A DNA stretch of 64,000 nt from Stenotrophobium sp050739895 (GTDB taxonomy: Bacteria > Pseudomonadota > Gammaproteobacteria > Nevskiales > Nevskiaceae): the NCBI GenBank assembly GCA_050739895.1, contig JBOICK010000060.1, positions 1 to 64,000 of the forward strand. The letters run 5' to 3'. Positions 18,233 to 26,345 of this stretch are shown one piece after another (position 1 is the stretch's first letter; every line of letters begins with the position of its first letter). Made by a program: the position numbers and the translations under genes. Below the pieces are notes generated by a model. The model was not told the origin of the DNA, made no database searches, and worked only from the letters and a program-made list of their open reading frames with translations.

Positions 18233-18571
18233 ATGCAGGCGACACTCTGGATTTACCCGGTACAGGACATCGATGCCGCGCTGGCGTTTTTTTGCGGCAC
18301 GCTGGGGCTGCAACTGAAATTTCGCGATGCCGATCGTTATGCAGCAATCGAAAGCGGCTGCCTGCACCTGGGCCTGGTCGCAGGCAGCGAGCGCATCGTC
18401 GATCGGCCGCTGCCGGTATTCCGGGTCGAATCGATGGCGTCCGAATTGCAACGCCTGCTGGCCGCTGGCGCCCGCATCCTGCGGCCGCTGGAGCGTGGCC
18501 CGCACGAACAGCGCGTGATCCTGCAAAGCGCGGATGGTATCGGGCTGATGCTGACTGCGGCGCTGGATTGA
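18233..18571 (+). CDS. VOC/glyoxalase-fold protein
   Basis: A 112-aa single-domain vicinal-oxygen-chelate protein. Start chosen at ATG 18233 (MQATLWIYPVQDIDAALAFF); an earlier TTG in frame adds 13 residues with no similarity value. The beta-alpha-beta-beta-beta layout is visible: first strand and helix with DIDAALAFFCGTLGLQL, then HLGLVAG, and the second half VFRVESMASELQRLLAAGAR ending VILQSADGIGLMLTA. It precedes a flavin reductase by 29 bp, and is divergent from the DUF1302 run. Reaction unknown. Confidence 0.75.
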   Translation: MQATLWIYPVQDIDAALAFFCGTLGLQLKFRDADRYAAIESGCLHLGLVAGSERIVDRPLPVFRVESMASELQRLLAAGARILRPLERGPHEQRVILQSADGIGLMLTAALD

Positions 18572-18600
18572 AAACCCTGCTCACTCACCGGAGACTCGAC

Positions 18601-19593
18601 ATGACGCAAGACACCGCTTTCGACACCCGCAATTTCCGCAGCGCGCTGGGCAACTTCGCCACGGGCGTGACCATCATCACCACCCGCTGCGACGACGGCA
18701 GCCCAGTCGGCATCACCGCCAACAGTTTCAACTCGGTTTCGCTGGAGCCCCCGATGGTGCTGTGGAGCCTTGCGAAGAATTCGCGCAGCCTGCCGGCATT
18801 CGATGCCGCAAAACACTGGGCGGTGCATATCCTCGCTGCCAATCAGGAAGCGCTGTCCAACCGCTTCGCCAAAAGCGGCGCCGACAAGTTTGCGGGGCTG
18901 GATACCGCCATCGGCATCGGCGGCAGTCCGCTGCTCGACGGCTGTGCGACACGCCTGCAATGCAGTACGGCGTTCCGCTACGAAGGCGGCGACCACATCA
19001 TTTTCGTCGGACGCGTACTCGGCTTCGATCACAATCCGGTCGCACCGCTGGTGTTTCACGGTGGCAGCTATGCCGTGGCCACGCGCAAGACCAACAGCGT
19101 TACTGCTAGTCGCAGCGAATCCAGGCATCCGGCAGCCGGCTGGAGCGAGGACAACCTCGCCTATCTGCTGGGTCGCGCCTATTTCCAGTTGTATGGACGT
19201 ATACACAAACTGGTGCGGCTGAGCGGTCTCAGCGACCTGCAGTATTTCACGCTGGCGACACTGATCCTGCGCGATCGCCAGACACTTGCCGGCATCAACC
19301 AGGTGTTCGCCTATTCCGGCATGCAGGTCACGCCGGATGTCGTGCACGCTCTGGCGGAGCACGGCTGGCTCTACAGTGACGGCAGCGGCGACAACGCACG
19401 GCACATGCTGACCGATCAGGGCCGCCAGCTCACCCTGCGCATGATCGCGGCGGCCGAAGCGGTGGAAGCCGATGTGCTGGGCGAGTTCGGTGAATTCGAA
19501 GCCCTGTCGCTGCGCAACCTGCTGCGCAGTTTCATCCGCCAGACCGATCCCGGCCTGCCGGATTTATGGAGCGACGCACAGAGCGCCGGATAA
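18601..19593 (+). CDS. Flavin reductase with C-terminal MarR-like domain
   Basis: A 330-aa protein that probably supplies reduced flavin to a monooxygenase. Residues about 8-165 are a flavin-reductase-like domain (FRSALGNFATGVTIITT, ANSFNSVSLEPPMVLWSLAK, GGDHIIFVGRVLGF). After a linker, about 185-325 resemble a MarR winged helix (GRAYFQLYGRIHKLVRLSGL, LTDQGRQLTLRMI). The same two-part design is known for the reductase component C1 of Acinetobacter baumannii 4-hydroxyphenylacetate hydroxylase, where the MarR-like part responds to the aromatic substrate. ATG follows GGAG by a good spacing. The luciferase-like monooxygenase at 21530 is a candidate partner. A paralogue is at 59130-60158. Confidence 0.87.
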   Translation: MTQDTAFDTRNFRSALGNFATGVTIITTRCDDGSPVGITANSFNSVSLEPPMVLWSLAKNSRSLPAFDAAKHWAVHILAANQEALSNRFAKSGADKFAGLDTAIGIGGSPLLDGCATRLQCSTAFRYEGGDHIIFVGRVLGFDHNPVAPLVFHGGSYAVATRKTNSVTASRSESRHPAAGWSEDNLAYLLGRAYFQLYGRIHKLVRLSGLSDLQYFTLATLILRDRQTLAGINQVFAYSGMQVTPDVVHALAEHGWLYSDGSGDNARHMLTDQGRQLTLRMIAAAEAVEADVLGEFGEFEALSLRNLLRSFIRQTDPGLPDLWSDAQSAG

Positions 19594-19659
19594 GGACCGC
19601 GGCAAACGGCACCCGCCGTGGCAGCCCTCGCCATGGGCATCAGCCTATCGCCGCGCCTG

Positions 19660-20676
19660 TCACTTTCCCTGGCCGCTGGCAAACAGGGCGTGCAGCCTGA
19701 ACTTGACCGCGTCCTCGTTGCTGCGCCGTGCCTGCGGCAGACCTTCGATCACGGTCACGGTGACCACCTTGTCCTTGAGCGCGTTGGCTTCGGAGTCCGC
19801 GTTCCGGTCATCCGGCAACACGACCCCGGCCGGCGCTGTCTGCGGCGGAATGACGAAGGAGATGCCCGGGTAATCCACGCCGGCACCGAATCCGACGGCG
19901 GTCGGGCTGTCCGAGAGCTTGTTGTAGAACACCGGCTCGTAATCCGTCGCCACGCCCATGCGGGTGAAATGGAACGGCAGGCGCGCAGCCTGTCCGGTCT
20001 GAAATACCGGCACATTGACGTTCAGCCCGACACCCGGCGGCAGCAGACGACTATCGGCACCGCGATGCGCCTGCAACTGCTGCACCAGTTTGAGCACGAT
20101 GCCGGCCAGTTCATATTCCGGTGCGCCGCCGGCCAGCGCCTTGTAGGCGCGCGAACCGGTGCCCGCATAACTGACGGCGATGGAGGGAATGCCGCGGTTG
20201 ATGCCATAGAGCGCATTGTTCACGGTACCCGATGAATTGTTGATCATGCCGTCGTTGCTGCCCTCGTTGGGCCCGGAGATCACCAGATCGGGCTGGCCGT
20301 GCCAGTGCTGCGCGGCGATTACGTCGAGTCCGTAGAGCAACGACATCACCGGCGTGCCGTCAACGTAGTGAATATCCGGATCATTCGGATCGGCGCCGAC
20401 ACCCGGCGCCCCGGCCTTGATCGTGCCGTAGCGGCTGTCCTTGGCCAGCGGCGTCACCGGCTTCAGGAAATTCATCGCACCGCCGGTGCCGCTGTTGTTC
20501 TGGGTCGGCGCCGACAGCACCACATCGTTTCCGGCCTGTTTCAGGGTCTGGTACAGCGCGCGGATATTGGCGGTCTCGAAACCATCGTCGTTCGACAGCA
20601 GGATGTTCAGTGCATGGGCCTGCGCCGAAGCCGTCAGCCACAATGCCGCACACAGGATGCGCATCACGATTTTCAT
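19660..20676 (-). CDS. Exported SurE-family phosphatase
   Basis: A 338-aa SurE-like nucleotidase/phosphatase. The metal-binding motif NILLSNDDGFETANIRAL has Asn29, Asp30 and Asp31, and the second motif is PDLVISGPNEGSN; both are standard. Unlike ordinary cytoplasmic SurE (about 250 aa), it starts with a Sec signal peptide (MRILCAALWLTASAQAHA) and has extra C-terminal sequence, so it should act in the periplasm. It is the third gene of a minus-strand run behind a monooxygenase and an SDR. The substrate is unknown; a phosphate ester produced or taken up in the catabolic pathway is possible. Confidence 0.85.
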   Translation of the reverse strand: MKIVMRILCAALWLTASAQAHALNILLSNDDGFETANIRALYQTLKQAGNDVVLSAPTQNNSGTGGAMNFLKPVTPLAKDSRYGTIKAGAPGVGADPNDPDIHYVDGTPVMSLLYGLDVIAAQHWHGQPDLVISGPNEGSNDGMINNSSGTVNNALYGINRGIPSIAVSYAGTGSRAYKALAGGAPEYELAGIVLKLVQQLQAHRGADSRLLPPGVGLNVNVPVFQTGQAARLPFHFTRMGVATDYEPVFYNKLSDSPTAVGFGAGVDYPGISFVIPPQTAPAGVVLPDDRNADSEANALKDKVVTVTVIEGLPQARRSNEDAVKFRLHALFASGQGK

Positions 20677-20704
20677 ATCGTCTCCTCAATGAATTTTTCG
20701 GTAG

Positions 20705-21526
20705 TCAGTACTGCGGCAAACAGGGATTGCGTCTCGCCAGCACGCTCTCGGTGTGGGCGCGATAGGCCTGATCGAAGACTTCGGGTTGCGGAATCAGCCA
20801 GAACTGCCCGGCGCGGATGCCGTTGAATACGCGCTGGGCAAACACGTCCGGTTCCAGACCGTTCTGCGAGAGCATCTCGCGCATGTTCTGCACGAAGCCT
20901 TCGACTGCAGGATTCGGCGCCGTGCCGAACGGGTTCTTGAAGATGCCGGTCTTGACCGGCCCCGGCGCCAGCAGCGAGACACCAACCGACGCCTTGAGCA
21001 TTTCCATCTCGGCGCGCAGCGATTCGGTCAACGCCAGCACCGCATATTTGCTGACCGAATACGGCGCCATCAGCGGACTGGCGAGGAAGCCGCCGACCGA
21101 CGAGGTGTTGATGATGTGTGCCGGCCGCGCGGCTGACAGCAGGCGCGGCACAAAGCTGCGCAGGCCGTGCAGGACGCCGTGAAAATTGACGCCCAGACAA
21201 CGCTGCCAGGCCGCAGCCTCGATCTGCCAGCTGAAGCCGGTCACCATCACACCAGCGTTGTTGAACAACAGGTCGACTTCGCCGTAGGCCGCGTAGCAGC
21301 GCCGTGCCAGCTGCTCGACTGCGTCCGCGTTGGTGACATCCGTGGGCACCACCAGCACCTCGGTATCGAGTCGCCCCGCCAGCGCCTGCAGCGCGTCGGC
21401 CTGCACGTCGGCCAGGACCAGCCGCATGCCCAGTGCCGCGGCCTGCTGCGCCAGTCCCATGCCAATGCCGCTGGCGGCGCCGGTGATCACTGCAACGCCA
21501 TCCTTGATGCGCAATATCTTCGACAT
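20705..21526 (-). CDS. Short-chain dehydrogenase/reductase
   Basis: A 273-aa classical SDR. NAD(P) motif VITGAASGIGMGLA at about 13-26, LLFNNAG, serine strand HIINTSSVGG and the catalytic pair in APYSVSKYAVLAL (YxxxK). The C-terminal extension beyond the Rossmann core (FDQAYRAHTESVLARRNPC) is as seen in SDRs acting on bulky or lipid-like alcohols. It starts 3 bp after the luciferase-like monooxygenase stop, so the two are co-transcribed. Substrate unknown. Confidence 0.88.
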   Translation of the reverse strand: MSKILRIKDGVAVITGAASGIGMGLAQQAAALGMRLVLADVQADALQALAGRLDTEVLVVPTDVTNADAVEQLARRCYAAYGEVDLLFNNAGVMVTGFSWQIEAAAWQRCLGVNFHGVLHGLRSFVPRLLSAARPAHIINTSSVGGFLASPLMAPYSVSKYAVLALTESLRAEMEMLKASVGVSLLAPGPVKTGIFKNPFGTAPNPAVEGFVQNMREMLSQNGLEPDVFAQRVFNGIRAGQFWLIPQPEVFDQAYRAHTESVLARRNPCLPQY

Positions 21527-21529
21527 GGC

Positions 21530-22696
21530 TTAGCCTGCAGCCGCAACCTTGAGCCGCGCCTGTCCCGTGGCCCGCTGCTCACGGAAATAAGGAATCACGT
21601 GCTCGCCGATGTTCTTCAGCGTCTGCAGCTGCGCCCACTGCGGCACCGTGCCCATCTGGCAGATGAACAGGATTTCGTCGGCACCGGCCTCGATCAGGCG
21701 TTGCACGTAGCCGATGCAATCCTTCACCGTACCGTAGGCATGGTTGGGATTGAGCAGCATCATCTGCGGATCGCTGAAATCGAAACTGATGCTCTCGGAG
21801 GCGAAGTTGGTCTTGATCACATCCTTGCCGCTGGCGTCGTGCGCGATCACCTCGTCGTCCCACTGCGACGGATCGGGCTTGGGCGTGCCGCCATACCAGT
21901 GCCCGAGTGATTCCATGAAGTAGCGCTGACCCTTGATGCCGATCTTGCGCGCCTGCGGCCCGTCATCAAGGACGATGGTCGGGCACAGCGCTGCGAGATG
22001 CTCGATCGGCCGGAAACCAACCTGATCCTCAACTTTGCGCGACGCCCAGGCCTTGCGATACACCGCATTCTTGCCGGCCACGTCCTCGGGCCCGCCGAAG
22101 CCCAGCACCAGCGCGCCCATGCCGCGCTGGCCGGCGCGGGTCAGTGTGTCGGTGTTGGTACAGGCCAGGTACATCGGCGGATGCGGGTCCTGATACGGCT
22201 TGGGGTGTATCGGCCGGCGCGGAATCTTGATGTACTCGCCGTCGTGCTCGATTTCATCCTGCGTCATGATTTTCGGAATCAGGTACATCGCTTCGTCGAT
22301 CTGCGGATACAGCGTCGCCAAGTCGTAGCCGAAAGTGCCGGCCTCCTGTTGGGTACCGCCCTTGCCGACGCCGAAATGGACGCGGCCATGCGAGAGAAGG
22401 TCGAGCGTGGCGATGCGCTCGGCGACTTTCACCGGATGATTCATCGCCGGCGGCAGGCACACCACGCCGTGGCCGAGGCCGATGCGCTGGGTCTTGCCGG
22501 CGAGGAATGCCAGCACCGTTTCCGGCGCGCTCATGTGCGCGTAGTTGGTCAGCGCGGTGTGTTCGACACACCAGACCACGTCGAAGCCGAGCTGCTCGGC
22601 CAGTTCGACCTGCTCGACGATCTCGTCGAAAATTTTTCGGTCTCCTGCGCGTGTGGCATCCGTGGTCTGTGCCTCGTAGATCAGTGAAAATCGCAT
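21530..22696 (-). CDS. LLM-class (luciferase-like) flavin-dependent monooxygenase
   Basis: A 388-aa F420/FMN-type luciferase-like oxidoreductase. The frame is open further upstream, but ATG 22696 has a near-perfect AGGAGGATGAC site and gives MRFSLIYEAQTTDATRAGD. Barrel features are LAEQLGFDVVWCVEHTALTN, VLAFLAGKTQRIGLGHGVVCLPPAMNHPVKVAERIATLDLLSHGR read in pieces, and GVGKGGTQQE. Such enzymes use reduced flavin and O2. The flavin reductase at 18601 is the likely source of flavin. It leads the minus-strand run LLM-SDR-SurE and shares a promoter region, with candidate operator, with the esterase gene. Confidence 0.88.
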   Translation of the reverse strand: MRFSLIYEAQTTDATRAGDRKIFDEIVEQVELAEQLGFDVVWCVEHTALTNYAHMSAPETVLAFLAGKTQRIGLGHGVVCLPPAMNHPVKVAERIATLDLLSHGRVHFGVGKGGTQQEAGTFGYDLATLYPQIDEAMYLIPKIMTQDEIEHDGEYIKIPRRPIHPKPYQDPHPPMYLACTNTDTLTRAGQRGMGALVLGFGGPEDVAGKNAVYRKAWASRKVEDQVGFRPIEHLAALCPTIVLDDGPQARKIGIKGQRYFMESLGHWYGGTPKPDPSQWDDEVIAHDASGKDVIKTNFASESISFDFSDPQMMLLNPNHAYGTVKDCIGYVQRLIEAGADEILFICQMGTVPQWAQLQTLKNIGEHVIPYFREQRATGQARLKVAAAG

Positions 22697-22780
22697 GTCA
22701 TCCTCCTGCGGTGCGTGAAATTTAGCGGCCGGACATCCCGGCCATGACCGCAGTGTCCCCAGCCGCACCCCGCCGCACAT

Positions 22781-22812
22781 CATCCGGCTCGATATCTCCA
22801 TTCGGACGAAGC
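22781..22812. promoter_or_regulatory. Candidate operator in the divergent LLM/esterase promoter region
   Basis: Read on the minus strand it gives TTCGTCCG, then GAGATA, CGA and CGGATGA at the same spacing as the site at 18109-18139; 26 of 31 positions agree. The outer parts form an imperfect dyad (TCGTCCG versus CGGATGA). It lies about 85 bp from each of the two divergent starts. Confidence 0.7.
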
Positions 22813-22894
22813 CGCTGGCAGTGCTGCGCGCCAACAATCGGGCAAAGGGCAGGAACACAAGCCCGCAGTCACAACAGGATTCAAGGAGAAATAC

Positions 22895-23836
22895 ATGTCA
22901 CTCGATCCACAGACCCAGGCCATCCTGCAGGCGCTCGCGCAGATGCCGGCAATGGACTACTCGACGCTGACCGCACCGGTACTGCGCGCTGCCATGGCGG
23001 CGATGTCGCCGCCGGCAAAAGGCGACGCGGTCGCGGCCATCGACAACCGTGAAATCTCCGGTGCCGGCGGCCCGCTGAAACTGCGCCTCTACCGTCCGGC
23101 AGGTGCCGGCCCGTTTCCGGTCACGATGTTCTTTCACGGTGGTGGTTTCGTGATCTGCGATCTCGACTCGCACGACAACATCTGCAGCAGCCTCGCGAAC
23201 CGTGCCGGCAGCCTGGTGATCTCGGTGGATTACCGGCGCGCACCGGAGGCGCCGTTTCCGGCGGCGGTGGAAGATGCGGTCGCGGCGACGCGCTGGGCAT
23301 ACCTGCATGCCGATGAAATCGGCGGCGACGCCGGCCGCATCGCGGTGGCCGGCGACAGCGCCGGCGGCAACCTTGCCGCGGTCACCGCGCAACTGTCGCG
23401 CGATGGCGGCCCCGATCTCTGCCACCAACTGCTGCTTTATCCGGTCACCGACTGTGCGACGAACACCGCGTCCTATCGCGAGTTCGGCGAAGGCTATTAC
23501 CTCACCGCGGAGATGATGCGCTGGTTCCTGCAGCAGTACCTGCAGGACATGGCACGCGCCGATGACCCGCGCGCCTCGCCCTTGCGTCAGCGCAAGCTCG
23601 CGGGCCTGCCGGATGCCACCGTGTTCACCGCCGAATGTGATCCGCTGCGCGACGAGGGCGAGACCTATGCCCAGGCGCTGCGGGCTGCGGGCAACGAAGT
23701 TCACCTGCAACGCTGGCCGGGACAGATTCACGGATTCATCAGCATGACCGGCGTGCTCGACAGTGCGCAGCAGGCGCTGGACGCGGCCGCGGCGGCATTG
23801 CGCAGCGCTTTCGCCGCCGCGCCGGTCTGCAACTGA
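22895..23836 (+). CDS. Hormone-sensitive-lipase-family esterase
   Basis: A 313-aa alpha/beta-hydrolase of the HSL (type IV) family, expected to cleave carboxylic esters in the cytoplasm. The oxyanion motif is HGGGF (81-85). The catalytic triad is Ser155 in GDSAGG, Asp249 in ECDPLRDEG and His279 in GQIHGF. No signal peptide. RBS AAGGAG precedes ATG 22895. The LuxR-type regulator gene follows after 15 bp. It is divergent from the monooxygenase run and shares the candidate operator, so an ester or lactone made by that pathway is a reasonable substrate. Confidence 0.92.
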   Translation: MSLDPQTQAILQALAQMPAMDYSTLTAPVLRAAMAAMSPPAKGDAVAAIDNREISGAGGPLKLRLYRPAGAGPFPVTMFFHGGGFVICDLDSHDNICSSLANRAGSLVISVDYRRAPEAPFPAAVEDAVAATRWAYLHADEIGGDAGRIAVAGDSAGGNLAAVTAQLSRDGGPDLCHQLLLYPVTDCATNTASYREFGEGYYLTAEMMRWFLQQYLQDMARADDPRASPLRQRKLAGLPDATVFTAECDPLRDEGETYAQALRAAGNEVHLQRWPGQIHGFISMTGVLDSAQQALDAAAAALRSAFAAAPVCN

Positions 23837-23851
23837 ATACGGAGCCCATCA

Positions 23852-25171
23852 ATGCCGACATCCATCGTGACAGCAGGCAGCGCCGGGAGTAGGGTGTTGC
23901 TTGAATCCGCGGTCGCCGATACGCAACGCGGCAGAGCGCCACTGCACCGGCGCAGGAATGCCTCCATGCCCGCTTCCAACTCTCGCACACGCAGAATCGC
24001 AGCACCGGCGACAACGCCGGGCAGCAGTCTGTTGCAGGCGGGCGGACTGGCGGGGTTTGCAGACCTGAACCGGCTGTTCAGCGCAATCTACGAAGGACCG
24101 ACCGAAACCCCGCCGTGGCAGTCGAGTCTGCAGCTGTTGCAGAAAACGCTGGCGGCGACTCACGTCACCCTGATCCTGCGGCCGCCGTCGCCAGAGTCGG
24201 CGGGCGTCATGGTCAACACCGACAGTGCCGCCGCGGACGCCACGGCATCCTACCTGTCGCACTTCTTCGCACTCGACCCGTTTGTCGGCCTGCCTGCCGG
24301 GCAGATACTCAGCCCCGAGGAAATCGTCGGTTCGAAATGGACGCAGACAGTGCTGTATCGCGAGTATCTGCGGCCGCTGGACGTGGAGCACCTGATCGGC
24401 GCCGACATCCATACGCTCGAAGGCATCGAGTGCCGCTTCCGTGTCTCACGTGCGCGCGGCGCGCCGCCATTCACGGCCGAAGACAAGGCGCTGTGCAGTT
24501 TCCTGTTGCCACATCTGAAACGCTCGATCCATCTGCACGCGCGGCTGGACAATCTGGAATGCGAACGCCACCTGTTCGCCGGCGTCGTCAACCGCATGCA
24601 GATGGGCGTGATCAGCTACGCGCGCGATGGTTCCATCCTCGACATGAATCCCGAAGCCAGCCGAATTCTTTCGGAACGCGATGGCGCTTCTCTGGACGGC
24701 AACAGCCTGTGCATCGACAGCACGCGCGAGCGCAACGAGTTCCGGCGATTGCTCAACGAAGCGCTGTCCGGCAAGCGCGTCGCCACCGGCCCCGGCCTGA
24801 TTGAGGCAATGTCAATCACGCGGCCCTCCGGCCGCAACATGCTCGGCGTCGTCGTGCGCGCAGTCCCCGTGGGTCCGTGGCTCAACGGCGCTAGCCGTCC
24901 GGTGGCCGCGGTCTTCATCCGCGACCCCGCCGCCAGCGGTGGACAGCCCTCGCAGGAAATCACCAAGCAGTTGTTCGGCCTGACCCAGACCGAGAGCGCA
25001 CTGGCGATGAAGCTGGCGGACGGATTGACACTGGAAGAAGCCGCCGAACAACTCGGCATCACCAAGAACACCGCGCGCACCTATCTGCGTTTCATTTTCA
25101 GCAAGACCGGCGTCAGCCGGCAGGCGATGCTGATCCGCAAGCTGCTCAACAGCGTCGCGACGCAGGCCTGA
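23852..25171 (+). CDS. LuxR-type transcriptional regulator
   Basis: A 439-aa regulator. The C-terminal 65 residues are a LuxR helix-turn-helix (FGLTQTESALAMKLADGLTL, EEAAEQLGITKNTARTYLRF). A PAS-like middle part holds MGVISYARDGSILDMNPEAS. The N-terminal region is not an autoinducer-binding domain that I recognise. Start 23852 is behind ACGGAG; a later Met at 23966 would remove a low-complexity basic N-terminus and remains possible. Located between the esterase and an SDR in the catabolic region, it is the best candidate to bind the shared operator at 18.1 and 22.8 kb. That link is an inference. Confidence 0.83.
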   Translation: MPTSIVTAGSAGSRVLLESAVADTQRGRAPLHRRRNASMPASNSRTRRIAAPATTPGSSLLQAGGLAGFADLNRLFSAIYEGPTETPPWQSSLQLLQKTLAATHVTLILRPPSPESAGVMVNTDSAAADATASYLSHFFALDPFVGLPAGQILSPEEIVGSKWTQTVLYREYLRPLDVEHLIGADIHTLEGIECRFRVSRARGAPPFTAEDKALCSFLLPHLKRSIHLHARLDNLECERHLFAGVVNRMQMGVISYARDGSILDMNPEASRILSERDGASLDGNSLCIDSTRERNEFRRLLNEALSGKRVATGPGLIEAMSITRPSGRNMLGVVVRAVPVGPWLNGASRPVAAVFIRDPAASGGQPSQEITKQLFGLTQTESALAMKLADGLTLEEAAEQLGITKNTARTYLRFIFSKTGVSRQAMLIRKLLNSVATQA

Positions 25172-25240
25172 ACCGACGCAGGCTTGTTCCCGCTACACGC
25201 AGGTCGCGTGCATCACGCATCCCATCCACACGGAATCTTC

Positions 25241-26002
25241 ATGAACGAACTCAAGAACAAGGTCGCCATCATCAGCGGCGCCACCGGCGGCATCGGCCGC
25301 GCCGCCGCATCGCGCTTCGCCGAGGAAGGCGCGAAGCTGGTGCTGGCCGATCTCAACGAGGACGCCGGCGACGCGCTGGCCAAGGAACTCCGCGAACTCG
25401 GCGGCGATGCGATCTTCGTCCGCACCGATGTCAGCAAGCCACGCGATCATGAACGCCTGGTTGAAGCCGCGCTGGCGAGCTTCGGCCGTGTCGACGCCGC
25501 CTTCAACAATGCCGGCATCTCCGACGGACCGATGCCGCCGGGCAGCGTCGACTATCCGCTGGAACTGTGGGACCGCATCATCGCGGTCAATCTCTCCGGC
25601 GTGTTCTACGCGCACCGCGCGCAGATTCCGGCGATGCTCAAGAGCGGCGGCGGCAGCATCGTCAACACCGCCTCCATCGCCGGGCAGATCGCCTTCGCAG
25701 GCGTGCCGGGCTATGTCGCCAGCAAGCATGGCGTTATCGGACTGACCAAGGTCGCGGCGGTCGAGTACGGCGCCCAGGGCATCCGCTGCAACGCCATCGC
25801 GCCCGGCATCATCGAAACGCCGATGACGCAGCCGGTGCTGTCGAGCAAGCAGTTTCAGGATCACACCCTCGCCGCCGTGCCGATGGCCCGCGTCGGCCGT
25901 GCCGAGGAGATCGCCGACATGGCGCTGTGGCTGTGCTCGGATCGCGCGAGCTATGCCAACGGCCAGTGCTTCGCGGTAGACGGCGGCTACCTGGCGCGCT
26001 GA
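25241..26002 (+). CDS. Short-chain dehydrogenase/reductase
   Basis: A 253-aa classical SDR. Start at ATG 25241 (MNELKNKVAIISGATGGIGR). Motifs: SGATGGIGRAA for nucleotide binding, FNNAGISD, SIVNTASIAGQ and VPGYVASKHGVIGL (YxxxK), ending CFAVDGGYLAR. The acidic residue after the second strand (LVLADLNEDAG) favours NAD(H). 69 bp after the LuxR-type gene. Substrate unknown; likely an alcohol/ketone step in the region's pathway. Confidence 0.9.
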   Translation: MNELKNKVAIISGATGGIGRAAASRFAEEGAKLVLADLNEDAGDALAKELRELGGDAIFVRTDVSKPRDHERLVEAALASFGRVDAAFNNAGISDGPMPPGSVDYPLELWDRIIAVNLSGVFYAHRAQIPAMLKSGGGSIVNTASIAGQIAFAGVPGYVASKHGVIGLTKVAAVEYGAQGIRCNAIAPGIIETPMTQPVLSSKQFQDHTLAAVPMARVGRAEEIADMALWLCSDRASYANGQCFAVDGGYLAR

Positions 26003-26188
26003 TAAGTCAGCGACCCGCTCAACGGGAGACAGCGCGAGCCTGCGCGTTGGCATCGCGCCCCGCATCGCATGCGTGGGCGGCATCCACCGATCGACACTCT
26101 CAACTCATGTCAGCGCAGGATTCTTGCGCCTCACTCGTCATGCAGCCCGGAAAAGTATTGCGTCTACTCCATATGGCGGTGGTTGAAC
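26003..26188. other. Intergenic stretch before repeat copy C
   Basis: No coding frame supported. Contains short GC-rich hairpins (for example GCGCA/TGCGC around 26116-26131) but no T-run. Together with the 114-bp element it forms the 343-bp gap before the FAD dehydrogenase gene. Confidence 0.4.
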
Positions 26189-26302
26189 GCCACCCGCTCA
26201 GCCACGCTGGCAGAAACATATTGTTATTTATTATTGATTAAATAATAAATATATAAATATTTAATAACACACTGCTCCAGTAAATCCGCGAGAGCGGGTG
26301 GC
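26189..26302. repeat. 114-bp AT-core inverted-repeat element, copy C
   Basis: Perfect terminal repeats GCCACCCGCTC (26189-26199) and GAGCGGGTGGC (26292-26302). Core 26223-26268 is 46 bp with 43 A/T, bounded by GTTAT and ATAAC. It ends 43 bp upstream of the FAD dehydrogenase start, so its core may contribute promoter or upstream AT-rich sequence. Confidence 0.92.
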
Positions 26303-26345
26303 CCTTGCGGCAACCGCGCGCACTGCAATCCGAGGAGAACATCCG

